Assembly (NCBI GenBank): GCA_013399855.1
Contig: VXAY01001956.1
Span: 1,057,068-1,121,067 of the forward strand
DNA: 64,000 nt
From: Oxyruncus cristatus
Taxonomy: Eukaryota; Chordata; Aves; Passeriformes; Cotingidae
Direction of reading: 5' to 3'
Shown: positions 27,018-40,266 of the stretch, in pieces
Layout of the letters: every line of letters begins with the position of its first letter
How positions within the stretch are numbered: position 1 is the stretch's first letter
Program-made: the position numbers and the translations under genes
Notes under the pieces: generated by a model
Told to the model about the DNA's origin: nothing
Databases searched by the model: none
What the model saw: only the letters and a program-made list of their open reading frames with translations

Positions 27018-30000
27018 AATCCCCTTTTAAACCTTTAAACCTTTAAAATCTCCTTTTAAAACAGAAACAAATGCCCATTTGAGATCCTAGAGAATCACAG
27101 CCCTTAACATGTATAATTTCTGTGGATTGCTAAAGCTGTTTGCCCTTACAGTAAGGATGGGAATTTCAGAGAGAAGGCTCAGCTAGCACCATGCAAGAGC
27201 AACAAAAAATTGTCCAAATCTCTGCTCTGCAAGCATCTTGTAAGGCACTAAAAGTTGTTGGTAGTAAGTGCCTTACTGACTGCTTGCTGTGGGACTCTCA
27301 GCTCCGCCTCTGTGCAAACTGGCTGGTTTTGGTGTAGTTGCTGGTGTTTTTTCATTTGGGCTTTTTTATTTTCTCAGGATGGATTCTTTTCCAGGTTCTC
27401 TAAAGTAATTTCTTTTAGCTCTCTAAAATGGTCTGAAAAGTATTAGCCAAAGGCAGCGTAAAGAAGACAGCGCAAGCACAGAGGTTCTGCATGCTGTTTA
27501 TTAAAATGAGGAAAGACAGCTCTGTTGCTAGAGTGCTCATAGCATTTGAAAAAGTCTTCTCAAAGTACCTTAGTCTCAAGAGATACACCCACAGGCTACT
27601 GTGGACTAGTGCCACACCTGACCCACCTTTATCACAGATCTCTGTATTATGGACGTGAATATTTTAAAATGGCCACTCCTCAAGAAATTGAGCACAGCCT
27701 ATCCCAGCTTTTATCAGATCACAGTAAAAGCATGGGTTTGCTGGTTGCAATATAATTCTGGGTTTTAAATTGAGTATACCCACTGTGGGAGATAACCCAT
27801 AGCAACAACAACTTTCGATAGGGAATGGTGTTTGCCTTTGGAATATTACAGGCTTTGTCCAGCATTTCCAAATGTTGTGTTGTGAAAGCTAGTAAATATT
27901 CACATTTAAAAATACCTACACTCCTTTACTGCCTAACTCATTTTCACTGTATTCTTTTTTGTTGTATATGGATTGTATACTTTATATAGAAAGCTGTGCT
28001 CTTCAGAAGAAGAAGCAATTTGCAATTACGTATTTGTCATAAGAAAAATATTAGAGTGATAATGGTTCCTATATTTAAATCGTAAAATAATTTGCTTTGT
28101 GAGATTAAAAAAATCCCCATAACAATGCCAAAGGCAGAACATTTCCAAAGAATCTCTCTAATAACCCGACTGTAAAACTGAGGGATGCTAACACTTGACA
28201 GTTATCTCAGGCTGGGTGCACAGAGCCTTGGTTAACTATAAGGAATAACGACAAATCCGAACGCATGTGCTCTCTTTCCTGTTCTCTCCATGCTGTGGAG
28301 GGTTGAGTGTTTGTAGTGGGACTCTTTCCCTTTCTCATATAGTTACACTTAAAATACACCAGGACACAGTCTGGAACATGTAACATTTCAGAAACTGCAT
28401 TTGCCTTGTGCAGTGGGAAGTGGTGGTGCTGCAGGCTCAATCCCAATCACATCCCACACTAACTGTCTTCTGCTCCCAGAGGACCAATGTTTTCTTTCAT
28501 GTCTCTAGAGAACTCTTCTGCCTTCTTTATTCTTCCATCAAGTGCACTGTGCTGTTTCTTACAAAGATGCAACATCTATTTTGGATAACAATATATTAAA
28601 AATGGATAAAGATATGGCGTGTGAAGTTCTTTGGGTTTTCCCAGCATTAATAGTAGCAGATGGTGGAAATCAATTTGCTATTAATTTACTTTCACGTCAA
28701 ACACTCAATATAATTAAGCAAAGTGTCATCTAAATTCTGATTACTTACTTTCAAATTAAAATGATGTGTAAAACAGACTCCTAATTATCATGCTAATACC
28801 TATGGAATTCTGTTTTCAGTTTCCAAGCTTCATAGGCTTTTAGTATAAGACTTCAAAGTCTCCTGGGAGGAATTATGGGTAGGAAGGTCAGGACTTAAAC
28901 CTAGATTTGTTTAATACTATCCTTCATGTGGGAATGCTCATTTCAGTTGTTAATTCCCTTTGCTAAATTTCACACACGCAACAAAGCATGATTATCGGTG
29001 TTATATTCGGGAATCATTTGCTTCCACTGAATACACATTAAAAAACCATGGTATTCTCCCTGATACTTACAGAAATTAGCCAAGTGCATCACAGACGTGA
29101 TTTAAAACCTTAACACAGTACATATCTGTGCTTATAATCAGAAAAAAAAACCCAAAACTGGTGTTAGTGTTAATTAAAGCCAAATTAGAAAAAGAGAAAA
29201 ACAAATCTGACTGAGGAAAACATCATCATGCATGCCATTTGCTTTTTAATTGTGCACATACCTAATTACCCTTCCATAGAGATGAAACATCAGAAAGGAC
29301 TCTCAAGCCCTTTTCCCTATTATCTATTTAGTACAACAGTTTTCCTCTACAAGCTATCATATCCAACTTTGTTTTCAATGTTTCAACTACTCAAAACTCC
29401 TCTTTTTTTTTTTTTTCTCCTGGGGAAAACTCTGTTTAATCTTTTGCAGACTGACCATGAAAATGTTTCCAGATACTCACCAAGCCTTTTTTACTCCTCT
29501 AAGTCATCCAATCCCTCCTATGTCTGCTGCAGGACTTCAAAATAGGATTATTCTATGTGATTTACAGCCTGCAAACTGGATATAGAATTAGCCATTTTAG
29601 GTTGATCCTACCTGATAAACTGTGAAATAGGAATAGGAGAAGAAACCTTTTTCCAAGCATTAATTTTCCATGTAAGAAATGTACCTTTAGAAATATTGTT
29701 GCCTCAAGTAACAGGAGAAAATCACAATTGCTGTGAGTGGGAGGGAGGATGATCCATGCAAAAATTCTTTCTCGCTAACATTTCTCAAAAAAGTTTGAAA
29801 ATCAGCCTCAGATGAAGAACAAAGAAGAAAATCAAGGATCAGTGCAAAGATCAGCAAGGCTATCACTATACTTCATTAGCAGAGAATACCTGTGCTTTTG
29901 TAGCACAGCAAAAAGCAACCCACAGGCAGAAGCTCTTTTCAACAACAGGAAGAAATAAGGAGACGCCACGTTTTAAGAAAACCAGCCAAATAGGGCTTTG

Positions 30001-33000
30001 ACCTGCCTGCAGTGGGAGGCTGCAGACAACCTGTGTAGATGGTACAGAAGCAGCTCTGGAAAAATTTTCTAGAATATCTCAGACAGTGTTGGGTGATTTG
30101 CTTTTGTATAGCTGGTCCCTGGGACTCCTGACAGCCCTACGTTCAAAAAAATCAAAAGGACTCAGCTTCTCCTTTGGAGATGAAATAATTGAATTTTTGT
30201 CATTAGCAAAGTTACAACCTCAGTGTACTGTGGTAAAAGCTATGCTGGAGGCTACCAGGAGTCCACCATACATCCTGTATATTGTAGTGCAGCTTATGCA
30301 GGGGCACATCAGCAGATGGAGGGCTCAGAGCACCTCCAGGCATCCTCACTACCTCCTTCCAGCGTTTTGCAAATGACGCTCAGCAAAACAAAGGAAGTTT
30401 ATTTTAAACCATTCTATAGTCAACAACAATAAAACAGAGCCTGCACTTCTTCGGTACCATCAAAATAATTCACATAAGGACAATGCTTTTTACTAGAGAT
30501 GCTAACATGAAAACATAAAAAATATATGATGGACTCAGGAATGGGATCAAAATACTGCTTTGTGAGAGCTATAGATTTCCAGGTAATAACGACCAGTATC
30601 ACATCTCCAACTTCCCTTTGTGTGGGAGGGCACTTGCTCAAACAGGTCAAACTGATCACAGTACTCAAAAGTGGAGAAGAACATCAGGTCAAAGGTATTA
30701 CTTAAACGTAGAATGACTGAAATCAATGACTACTTGAAATCAAATGTCATTGAAAAGATGGATATGCTTTTGAGAGCTAGATGTGCTTGTACAAATTCGC
30801 ATCATGTGTGAGAAGCTGTTTAAGAACTGTGATACAGTGGCCATGCCAACCTATGCATGGTTCTCAAATACCTAACTATTGAATACAAACTGGATGAAAA
30901 TACAAGGTATATTCTTCACCTCCACTGTTTGTCAACGAGATAGAAATAGAGACAGACATATGACATCATACTTTAATTAAAAACATAAGAGTGCTTGCCT
31001 TGAAGGAACTCTGTTGTTTAGTAAATATAGGAATATCCCAATATCTCATGATAAAAGTTCCATTATGTAGCTGCTGAACAAGAAAAAAATAATGACAGAA
31101 AACAATAATGTCTCTGTGAGATAAGAAGCATCCTTGTTTGTGAATATTGTGTTTCGTCTGTACCATTCATCCTAGGGGTTGAGGGGATTGAAAAAAAAAA
31201 TCCAGGCAAAACTTGTTGCAGCAATTTAAGAAATAACAAAATGTGCGAGTCCGCTCTGTGCTTTGGCTGTGGGTAACAGCTCTTTAGTGCAAAGATGGCA
31301 GAACAGAAGTGTTTGCTCAGAAATTCAGTGCAAAACTGGTCATCTTAAGCCAAGTTCTGGATACTAGACTTCAGATCACCTTCCGTCTTGCGGGTTCATG
31401 TGTATCCCTTTCTCCACAGTATGGCTGGATTGATGCAGTGGAGGAAGGTGGAAAGAAGAAATAAGTCACCTTCCACTGCATTCCTCTGTCTACAGAAAGA
31501 AGGGATGAGAAGGATGAGTGGTGGCCTAAAATACAGACAACTGAAGCACCAGAAGTTGGAACTGCAAATGACCAAATTCGATCACATTTGCAGGATTGTC
31601 AGCAAGTGTCATGCATTGAGGCATTCTCTTAAACACGTGTTTGCTCAGACATTAAAATCTTTCATTGTCTGGAATAAATTCTTGTCTGTGAAGAAAGAAA
31701 AATGGGGAGCCTCTTCAGAGAAACATAATAATGTAAATCTCTAAATCGAGTAGGATCAGGGGAAATAATACACCATGCGGAAAATGGGGGGAATAGGATA
31801 TGAAGAAAAGGTCATGGTTGAGGTTTTATTCAATGTGTTGCCTTTTAAAATTCTGAATGGAATTTAAAATTATTTATAAGCATACACAGTTTTGTTGTAA
31901 GAGTTTAAGGTGAAAAGAGGTTTGGGTAAAAACATTTGGGGGAAGAGAATTTGAAGGAATGTGTGATCAGGGAAGACACATCACAAGTAACAGAGAGCAG
32001 ATAGGGCAAAACATGAGGATTTCAGTGGGATAATGTTATGCGTGAGAACAACTCATGTCCACACCAGCTGGGATTCAGCACCTTTGCAAGGTAGGTCACC
32101 TCTGGTTTACAATGTTTGACCTGAATTCGGAGCCCAAAGATATGAAAAGTTTAAATTTCTTTAATTTTCCTGTCCTATAATTCAAAAGGCACTTTATCAA
32201 ATACCTTCTTGTCAAATAAGATATAAATCAATGGAGCCTTCCCAATATGTAAACACTAAACCAAATTATCTCTGGCTTCAATGTTCAAGAGGATTTTTGA
32301 GCGATTCTCCTATTATGGCTATTACGGATATAAATACTACAAGATTGCCATGTTATTAAATTCTGTCAGTTAATCTATTTTGTAGCTGTGTATAATATTT
32401 TGTTTACCACTAAATCTTATTTAGAATGCAGTCATATTCAGAAAGAAGCTGATCAGTTAGCAAAACAACAGCTAACATATTTAAATCTCTTAGACACAAA
32501 AATGATTTCTAAAGTTTTGAAAGGACAAAATATATACAAGCTAATGCAGAAGGATGTCTGTGTACTGAAAAGTAAAATACTCATGTAATAATGTGCTTGT
32601 AAGAATCAACGTAAAACTTAAAGTAACTGAAAAGAAAGGAAAGAAAGGGAACTACTATACGAGAAAATTATTTGAATAAACCAATAGGCTGTACATACAA
32701 ATAGCATCCTAAAATGTAGGCTAATGTTTTCACTTGGAAGTGAACAGTGACGTAATGATGAAATAATGGTAAAAACCCTATTAGTCATATTTTTGTTTAT
32801 CAGAGCTTCTTCTAACATATTGTCAAATTGCATCTAATGATCTCTTTTGAAAAGGGAATAGCTCTGGACAAATAGAAATAACAGAATATGGAATTATACT
32901 GATGAAGAAAATAGAAAAAAATCCCCACCAGGTATTTTACAAAGACACATGAAGATGGGCTATTTTTAATATCTGGAAAGATTTCAATGCAATTATCTAT

Positions 33001-33429
33001 GATATAATAGGGAAGGTACACCCTATTTCTATGCCATAAAAACAAAACCACAAAGACAACAGAAAGGGAAAAATCTGCCTAAGAGGCCTTTTTGTCTATT
33101 TCATCAACACCCACCTAAAATTTATTCAATTTGTTTTTAAGCTGCAGCCCTGAAAAAGGTTGAATAAATTTCCAACATTCAGAAGAGGATTTTTACATGT
33201 ATTAGGGCTTCAATAAATTGATTCGTGTCATAGTTTACTGGACATTTTGAACAGTTTCTAAAGTAAAGAATAAAATTCCACTTCCTTTATCACAGTTCAG
33301 AAGAGTAAACCCTCAGAACATTCAGACAGTCAAAGATTTGCTCCAGGAGAAGTATGACAATTTGTATCAGCCTAGGACCACTCCTGTAATGTTTTTCATG
33401 TCTTGAGAGAGATTATATTTATTCTAGGA

Positions 33430-33583
33430 ATTCTCTGAATCCCTGGGAGTGTTCAAGGCCAAATTAGATGGGGCTCTTAGCAACCTGGTCTAGTGGTAGT
33501 TGTCCCTGCCCATGGTAGGGGGATTGGAACTGTATAATCTTTAATGTCCCTCCCAACCGAAGCCATTCTATGATTCTGTGATT
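33430..33583 (+). mobile_element. CR1 LINE 3' fragment
   Basis: Standard CR1 3' sequence: a diverged CCCTGGGAGTGTTCAAGGCC, AGCAACCTGGTCTAGTGG, TGTCCCTGCCCATGG and the terminal CCATTCTATGATTCTGTG. It is about 150 bp and in + orientation. The order and tail make the assignment secure. Confidence 0.92.
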
Positions 33584-36230
33584 AAATTAAAGAAAATATA
33601 ATTTTCCTGTATGTGATGGAAATAGCAAGAATGAAAACATATTCTATTCGCGGATTTCAGGAAAAAAAAGGGATCATGTTTTAAAAAAGAAAGATCATGT
33701 TTAAAACATTTTCTTAGCATTTTATAGAACATCAGCATCTTTTATACAATGCAAGAATATCTGTGTTTACTTCCTAACATGTTACATAATCAAAAGAGGA
33801 TCAGAAAATACTGTTTGGATATCAATTTTTATACAGAAAGTTACAAATATAGAAGAGAGATCATGACTCTTACATATCCTAAAGTTAATCACTACCTCAT
33901 GCCATGATTTTCTATTCATATTGATGCCTTTTATCAGGAATTTGGAAAAGGTTGTGATAACAATTCAATTGGTGTATGTCTGGAAAAATACAACAGAATT
34001 ATTAGAGATTATATAATTCAAATATGACCAGAAGCTGGCTCTATAGTTTTAGAGCTTACCTGGTAATATTTCAGTTGGGTTTTTACTGTCTTATAAAGTA
34101 AGAATGTTGGTTTTATTATAATTAAGTTAGTAATTCCTTCTACTAAAAACTCTATAAAGATGACTAATGTTTGATGCAGGCTGTAATAAAGTCCAAGTAA
34201 ACAACACCTTTTTTTTTGGCTCCAACATGAATGCATCATTTTTACTTTTCCCCAAGGCTAAAGGTTTATCCATTTTTTGCCATCCTTATTATTAAACCCT
34301 GGTGTTCAAAAGGCAGAACAGTCCTCGGGGTAATACCACCACCTATTAAGCTCATGGCATGTGCAGACTGTTACAGACCCCCGCAGGGCTCATGCTTTTC
34401 CCTGATACCCATCTGAGGTTGTCCTGCCGCAGTGACCTTGGGCTCGCTGCAGGCTCAGGGAGGGAGGACTCCCTCGCTGGAGACTGTGGTGGAAAAACTT
34501 CTCATTAAGAATAAAGTTTTGCCATCTGTCACAAGCCTCATGCAAACAGCTGAACAAAATTCCTCGGCTTCCCCAGATCCTGAGCACTTCCAGTACAAGT
34601 CAGGTAATGACTAATGACAGTCAGGGAAAAAAAATAGGCAAAGGGCCATGGAAAATGGAATAATTTAAAGCCAGTCTTACGAAGTGCTAAACAAAAACAA
34701 GAAAAGTGTGCAAGTAGAAGTCATGTCATCAGCTCCCCTTTTCCTTGTTTTCTTCCTATATATTTTTGGGCCACTTGGTAGCATTATCAAGCACATGTGC
34801 TGTAGCATGAATAGGCTGGTAATGATACACAGGTTCCCAGCTTGATGTAGTTCGTTTCTGCGTGAGGCATGTGTGCAACTCTTCAGTGCAGATCTATCAA
34901 CTTCTATAGCACTAATTTTTTCTTCCTTCTTTTCTTTCTTTTGTTTGTTTTGTTTTTTGTTTTTGTTTTAGTAAAAACAGAACTAATTTATGCAATTTAA
35001 GGAACACGTTACAGTTCGAGAAATATAAATGTAGTGCAAACAAACTGAGGTGGGTGACAGATTCATTCAGCCCCTGGTACCTGGACTTCATGCTGTTTCA
35101 TGAGCATCTCAAAGTCTTTCTTGACTTTGAGCCAGAGTCTCTCTGGCTCTCAGGGCTGCGAGGTGGGAAGTGAGCTAATGGTGCAGACAGATGGTGGGCC
35201 AAGGGGGCAGGGTTACAGCACCCTAGGGCACCTGGAGTGGGGGAAAGGCAGAGGAAGTTGTACTGCACTGGGGAGGGGGTGAGGTGAAGGGGGAGATGGA
35301 CAGAGCAGGGCTCATTATGGATATCAACAAGAACGGCCATAAAACTAAACAGCTTAATAAAATAGCAGATTTTGTAAGGTAAGAAAAGAAGAGGAATATA
35401 TATAGCGAATGCATCTCATATCCTTTCAGATGCTGGGTACTCTTGTGCTTATGCAGCATCAAATGGAGCCTCATGGATTGCCTCAAGGAATTCTGCAGAG
35501 AGCAGACTGTCCATGGAGAGACATCCTCCCACTCTCCCCCTTTTGATAATTTGAGCTAATATAGGAGTTTCTCACCACAAAATTACTGTATTCCCAGAGG
35601 ACGCTCACAGAATTTTTGCCGTTAGATAAAGGCAAGGCCATGTAGGAGGCAAAATTTGTGGTGTGGTGTGGGAGCTGCCCACAGGCAGCTCTGTGACCGT
35701 GATACAGCTGAGTGGCTCTGCAGCCAGGGGATCTGTGCAGCCTGGCACAGCCCAAGGACCCTGCTGGGCAGGCAGCCCAGCACCCACCTGAGCCTGCTGG
35801 GGTGACAGTGACAGGGGTCACTCACTCCTCCAAGGGAAGCTCTCTCCCAGGCAGGAGAGCTGTTCTCCACCCCCTGATCCACACAGAAGTTACCCTTCTC
35901 AACCATTTTGTAAGTTACAGATTATCTGAGTGGGCTGTCCTGTTAGCAGACATTTTTCCAACAGGTTGGAATGTTATCTCCATCCTAACAGACCCCAGTG
36001 CAGCTGAGACTGGTGTGGGACAGCAAGCTCCCTCCTACATAGGGCTGCTCACACTAAAAAATGGGCTGCTCAAGCCCTGTACATAAGGCCCTGTAGAGCA
36101 GTGATGTTCAGGATTGCTGGCTCCTTGAACACAGTGCAGAGGTTAAGGAAACAGGGAAGTAAATAGGAGAGTGGAAAAGGAGATGAGAAGGAAAAAAGTT
36201 TCTGGTATGTAATGGCAGACTAGGAAAGTA
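33584..36230. other. Intergenic stretch, no gene recognised
   Basis: No supported exon. A pyrimidine-rich simple tract lies at 34914-34970. The part from about 35100 to 36080 is more GC-rich than its surroundings and shows overlapping open frames on both strands (60-124 codons), none with recognisable family features; this pattern suggests base composition rather than coding. An old LTR or other repeat that I do not recognise is possible in 35.1-36.1 kb. Confidence 0.5.
34914..34970 (+). repeat. T-rich pyrimidine tract
   Basis: The stretch has runs of T with interspersed C and G (TTTG-like units), ending in TTTTAG. It is low complexity. It resembles a splice acceptor tract, but no open exon follows in any convincing frame. 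Confidence 0.6.
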
Positions 36231-37240
36231 TAACAGAATATCTCAAGTTGGAAGAGACCCATAAAGTTCATTGAGTCCAACTCTCTGCTCTTCACATGAC
36301 TACCTAAAATTACACCATATGACTAAGAGCATTGTTCAGATGCTGCTTGAACTCTGACAGGCTTGGTGCTGTACCATTTCTCTGGGGAGCCCGTTCCAAT
36401 GACCCATCACCATCACAGTGAAGAATCTGAACTTCCCCTGACACAGCTTCATTCTGTTTCCTGATGTTCTATCTCTAGTCACCAGAGAGAGGAGATCAAC
36501 ACCTTCCCCTCCACTGCCACCCTTGAGGAGGTTGTAGACTACAATGAAGTCACCCCTCAGCCTTCTCTTCTCAAAACTGAAGAATACAAGTGACCTCAGT
36601 CCTCAAGACCTTTCATCATCTAGGTTACCTTCTTTGGACACACTCTAATAGTCTGATGTCCTTCTTACATTGTAACACACAAGCTGCACACAGGACTTGA
36701 GGCGAGGCTGCACCGGTGCAGGGCAGAGTGGGACAGACACCTCCCTTGACCAGCTGGTGATGCTTTGCCTGGTGCACCCTGGGACACTGTTGGCCCTCCT
36801 GGCTAGGAGGCCAGTGGCCAGGGCATACTGTTGACTTACATTCAACTCGACATCAACTAAAACTCCCAAAACTCTTTCTGTGTGGCTGCTCTCCAGCCTG
36901 TCTGTCCCACAATTGGCATGTATAACCAGGTTTGCCCTGTTCCAGATGAAGAATCTGGCATGTGCTCTTTTTTAAAGTCATGCGGTTGGTTGCCCAGTTC
37001 TCTGGTCCACCCAGATCTCTCTATAAGGCCTCTCTGCTCTTGAAGGATTCAACTTCAGCAAGCTTACTTAGTTTACATTTGGTTTCTGTAGCAATAAACA
37101 GCACTGGCCCTAAAACTGAGCCCTTGTCAACTCCACTGGTGACTGGCCATCAGCCTGATGTAACCCTGTTTAGTGCAACTCTTCGAGCCTAACCCATCAG
37201 CCAATTGCTCACTCAATGTGTTACAGACCTGTCCACATTT
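36231..37240 (-). mobile_element. CR1 LINE fragment, about 1 kb, longest in the window
   Basis: On the + strand the copy starts with the reverse of the CR1 tail (CAGAATATCTCAAGTTGGAA) and runs back through ORF2. The minus-strand translation of 36645-36869 starts GVLVDVELN and has a downstream SREVSVPL, which are typical of the C-terminal part of the CR1 reverse-transcriptase ORF. Further left-to-right, ACTGAGCCCTTGTCAACTCC and GTGACTGGCCATCAGCCTGA match the more 5' CR1 body. Frames are broken, so it is dead. Its far edge near 37240 is estimated. Confidence 0.9.
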
Positions 37241-37614
37241 TGTATAGATGGAGAAGAAGAGTTGAATAGACTCAAAATTCACTGTCTGTAGAAAATATGA
37301 TCACCTATTAGAGCAACTATGAGACTCATGCTATGGTTTAGGCTGGATGGGGTCTCTGAAGGTCCAGCTCCTGCTAGTAAAAGAAACACTACTGAAAGGA
37401 TAAATCGCATGAAAGGATAATCGATATGAAAACATTTCATAGAGTAGGTCACTGAGACAACAAATAGATGCAGCAGTTTGTGTAACAGTTTGTGCAGAAG
37501 GACATAGCAACTCTGCTCTGAACTGCATCCATGTCCTCAGCAATGGTGGTGATGCACTGCAGGATATGGTCCACAGCAGACACTGGAGCAATTTCCCTGT
37601 AACAGATCCACAGA

Positions 37615-37700
37615 GTCACAGAATAGCTGAGTTTGGAAGAGACATCTGAAATTTTTCTTGTCCAACCCTCCTGCTTAAGCAGGGCCAGAAGCCTTGACCC
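37615..37700 (-). mobile_element. CR1 LINE 3'-end fragment (other subtype)
   Basis: The phrase TCACAGAATAGCTGAGTTTG, then GTCCAACCCTCCTGCTTAAG and CAGGGCCAG, is the reverse complement of a CR1 3' end whose text differs from the 36.2-kb copy, indicating a different CR1 subtype and a separate insertion. The fragment is short, in minus orientation. Confidence 0.75.
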
Positions 37701-37798
37701 AGAGAGAGCTCCAAAAGGATGCAGCTCTCCACATCTTGGCCTGTAGGGAATGCCTAGGGCCTCTCATTGAAACTGGGGCAGCAGGAGACGGTCTTCTA

Positions 37799-37960
37799 GC
37801 CTATAGTAGATGTGTCCTCATTGAAGATCTGTGTCACCAAGTTAAGAAGCTGCAGGAGTAGGTCAGCAGGCTGCAGCACCAGGAGTGATGAGAAAGAGAG
37901 GGACTGGATCTTCTCTGAGATACTGAAGCTTCAAGAGCCTGAAGTAAGAGTCAGACACGT
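37799..37960 (+). mobile_element. Possible retroelement ORF1-like remnant
   Basis: In + strand frames broken by stops and at least one shift, the segment reads as a coiled-coil stretch containing EDLCHQVKKLQE, then VSRLQ, then WIFSEILKLQEPE. This resembles a repeated coiled-coil ORF that I associate with the 5' ORF of avian CR1-type elements. The assignment is from memory of the pattern and is tentative. It sits about 100 bp beyond a reverse-oriented CR1 end, so the two are probably not one insertion. Confidence 0.35.
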
Positions 37961-40228
37961 GGAATAGTGAGGGACTGAAATAGAGTAGATGGATGAAAAT
38001 TTCTTCACCTGTTTGTCTGATGCGCAATAGAAGTTTTTCTGTAACTGATAACATGGATGAAGAACCTTCTGGATGGAAGAAGTGGGAGAACTGGGGAAGA
38101 AACTATGAGGAATGTTGCAATTTACCTTGCCAATATTCCTTTGTGAAATGAGATTTTTTCATGTGCTCAAAATGAGGTAAAAATTCACTCTAGCCTTGTG
38201 TAAATTCGGTTTTGTTGACAGCTAATGCAGCATGAAAGGTAAGCATCTATTGTCTGAGTATTATTACTGCTGAGTGTGCTGAAGTTTGATTCTCATGAGT
38301 GAATTTCAGTGTGCACTGCAGGCTTTTGGTAGGTACCCCTTCTGTCTGGTTCTCATGCAAAGATATTTGCAGAATGTCCTGTAAAGCTCACTGGTGCAGA
38401 GATTGCTTTTGCCCTCATTCTCTAGACGTGCTTGCTTTAGTATTTTACTTCTTTAAGTGTTCTGTTTATGACTGGGAACGTAAATAAAAATTAAACCAAA
38501 ATAACTTGCCTCAAAACACTAGCACAGGAGAGTTAAAACTCATGTGCTTGGAAATGCCAGGTTGAGTTATATTGTATATATTTTTCCAAATGGTTAAACT
38601 GATGTAGCTTTTCATATTTTCATATTTTCTCCATTTCATGGTGCTTTCCTTATGCAAAGTAATTTTCATATTTTCCCATTTTATCCATTGAGTAAATTTT
38701 AACTATCAAAATACTAACTCAATGTCCAAAGAGTATGTTTTTTAGAATTGTTATTTAGGAGTAGGAAGTTGAACTCTAGCTTTAGATGCAGCTCTCACTA
38801 CCTTAAATCTGAAGAGGTATTACAGATTCCTGTTCAGCACACTGCAGTTTCCTAATCTGGAATAATTTGTTTGATTTACCATTGGAATTTTTTTTTGCTT
38901 GTGTTCAGTCAATTTTTTTACTTTCTGAATTTCTTTCAGATAATAATCAACTATTATTCAGTCTTATATCTCTGTAGGAAACACCTTTGTTGTTAACAAT
39001 GTTTTCTTAATGCTAGTGTGGTATGAAGTCTTCTTCTGAGCCACTCATATAAGCTGAGCCACATTAAACAGAAAGTATATTTCCCCCTTTCAAAATAATG
39101 TCAGTTTTATTTCTCCTTTGTTGCTTGTGGCATTTGTCCAAGTTGTGTCCTCTTATGGGTGACAGGGGAAAAACAACAGGGTCACCTGTGATGCAAACTG
39201 CAACTTGAATGGCACAGGGCACTTTGTGACCACTGCATCAGGACAGGTTGATGAAGCCTTTCTTACAACTTCATCTATAACCTGTGGTAAAGCAGTTTAT
39301 CAAGTACTCCAGAGAAGTTATTGTCTACTACAGAAACTTCCGATACAACCAATACACACCAATAGCAAAAGAAAAAAATAAAAGAGAACCCCTTTCCCCC
39401 AAAAAAAATTTTAAAAGGAAACTGTATTTTGACAGAAGTTAGAGAGTTTTTTGTTACCTTTCTTAGGAGAGGAAGTATCATCCAACACAAGGCTGCTGTA
39501 TGAGCAGTGGATATGCTGTGTCATATTCCTCTTTCCCCTGCAGCTCTGAGACTCAGTAGATGTTTGTCTTTGAGAACTTAGCATTGGAAATGGGGATTTT
39601 CTCATACAAATTTGTAGTGCTGTTTGTGCTTCCTCCTAGCTGAAACCCGTGACAGCTCCAGATGGGAAGGCTAGAAGACTATTAATTTTCCTACCTGTGC
39701 TCACCAAGGTATCAGGTGTGAGACAGTGAAAAAGAATAGGGAAGCGTGGCGTTATCATACAGAAAAAAAAAGTTGCCAGGTCCTAGTGTCACTAACCAGA
39801 TCCCTGATCCACAGCCTCATCAAATACTGGGAATCTGTTTGACCGCTGAAGGCTTTGGATCAGGCTTATTCTTCTGGAGGTTCCTAAATATCATATAACT
39901 TGTGCAACAGCCATTCATGATCAAATCCATTATAAATATATATGCAGTGGATGTGGTTGCATGCATATATTTGTATGTGTACAAATAAAATAATCCATTG
40001 ACATCAATTCAACATGTTAAGCTTGGGTTTTTTAAATGAGCATGAAGAAATGTGTCAGGAGATTATTACCCAATTTATTTTTGGTTTTGGAAGATATTAT
40101 TCAATGGTGTGGAACAATATCCTATACAAGCCATAGCAAATCTACTGCTATTACAGAATGTAAGTGTAAAATATGATTTTAAGTATTCCAGATGGCATTT
40201 TCACATACTCTTTCTTTTGTGTGTGTGC

Positions 40229-40266
<38 letters not shown>

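Larger units (their letters stand above)
15521..33429. other. Long gene-poor stretch, no gene recognised
   Basis: About 18 kb without a supported exon, RNA gene or recognisable mobile element. It holds the motif cluster at about 21060-21190, a polypurine tract at 22012-22110, a long T tract at 26984-27017 and T runs near 29402. Around 18620-18670 the phrase CAATGTTGGAT is repeated once within about 40 bases. Open frames such as 22752-23114 minus (120 codons) and 31388-31744 plus (118 codons) start at TTG and show no family features. Confidence 0.6.

Noticed and set aside
36645..36869. 75-codon minus-strand protein-like frame
   Set aside because: It is a fragment of CR1 ORF2, not a host gene.
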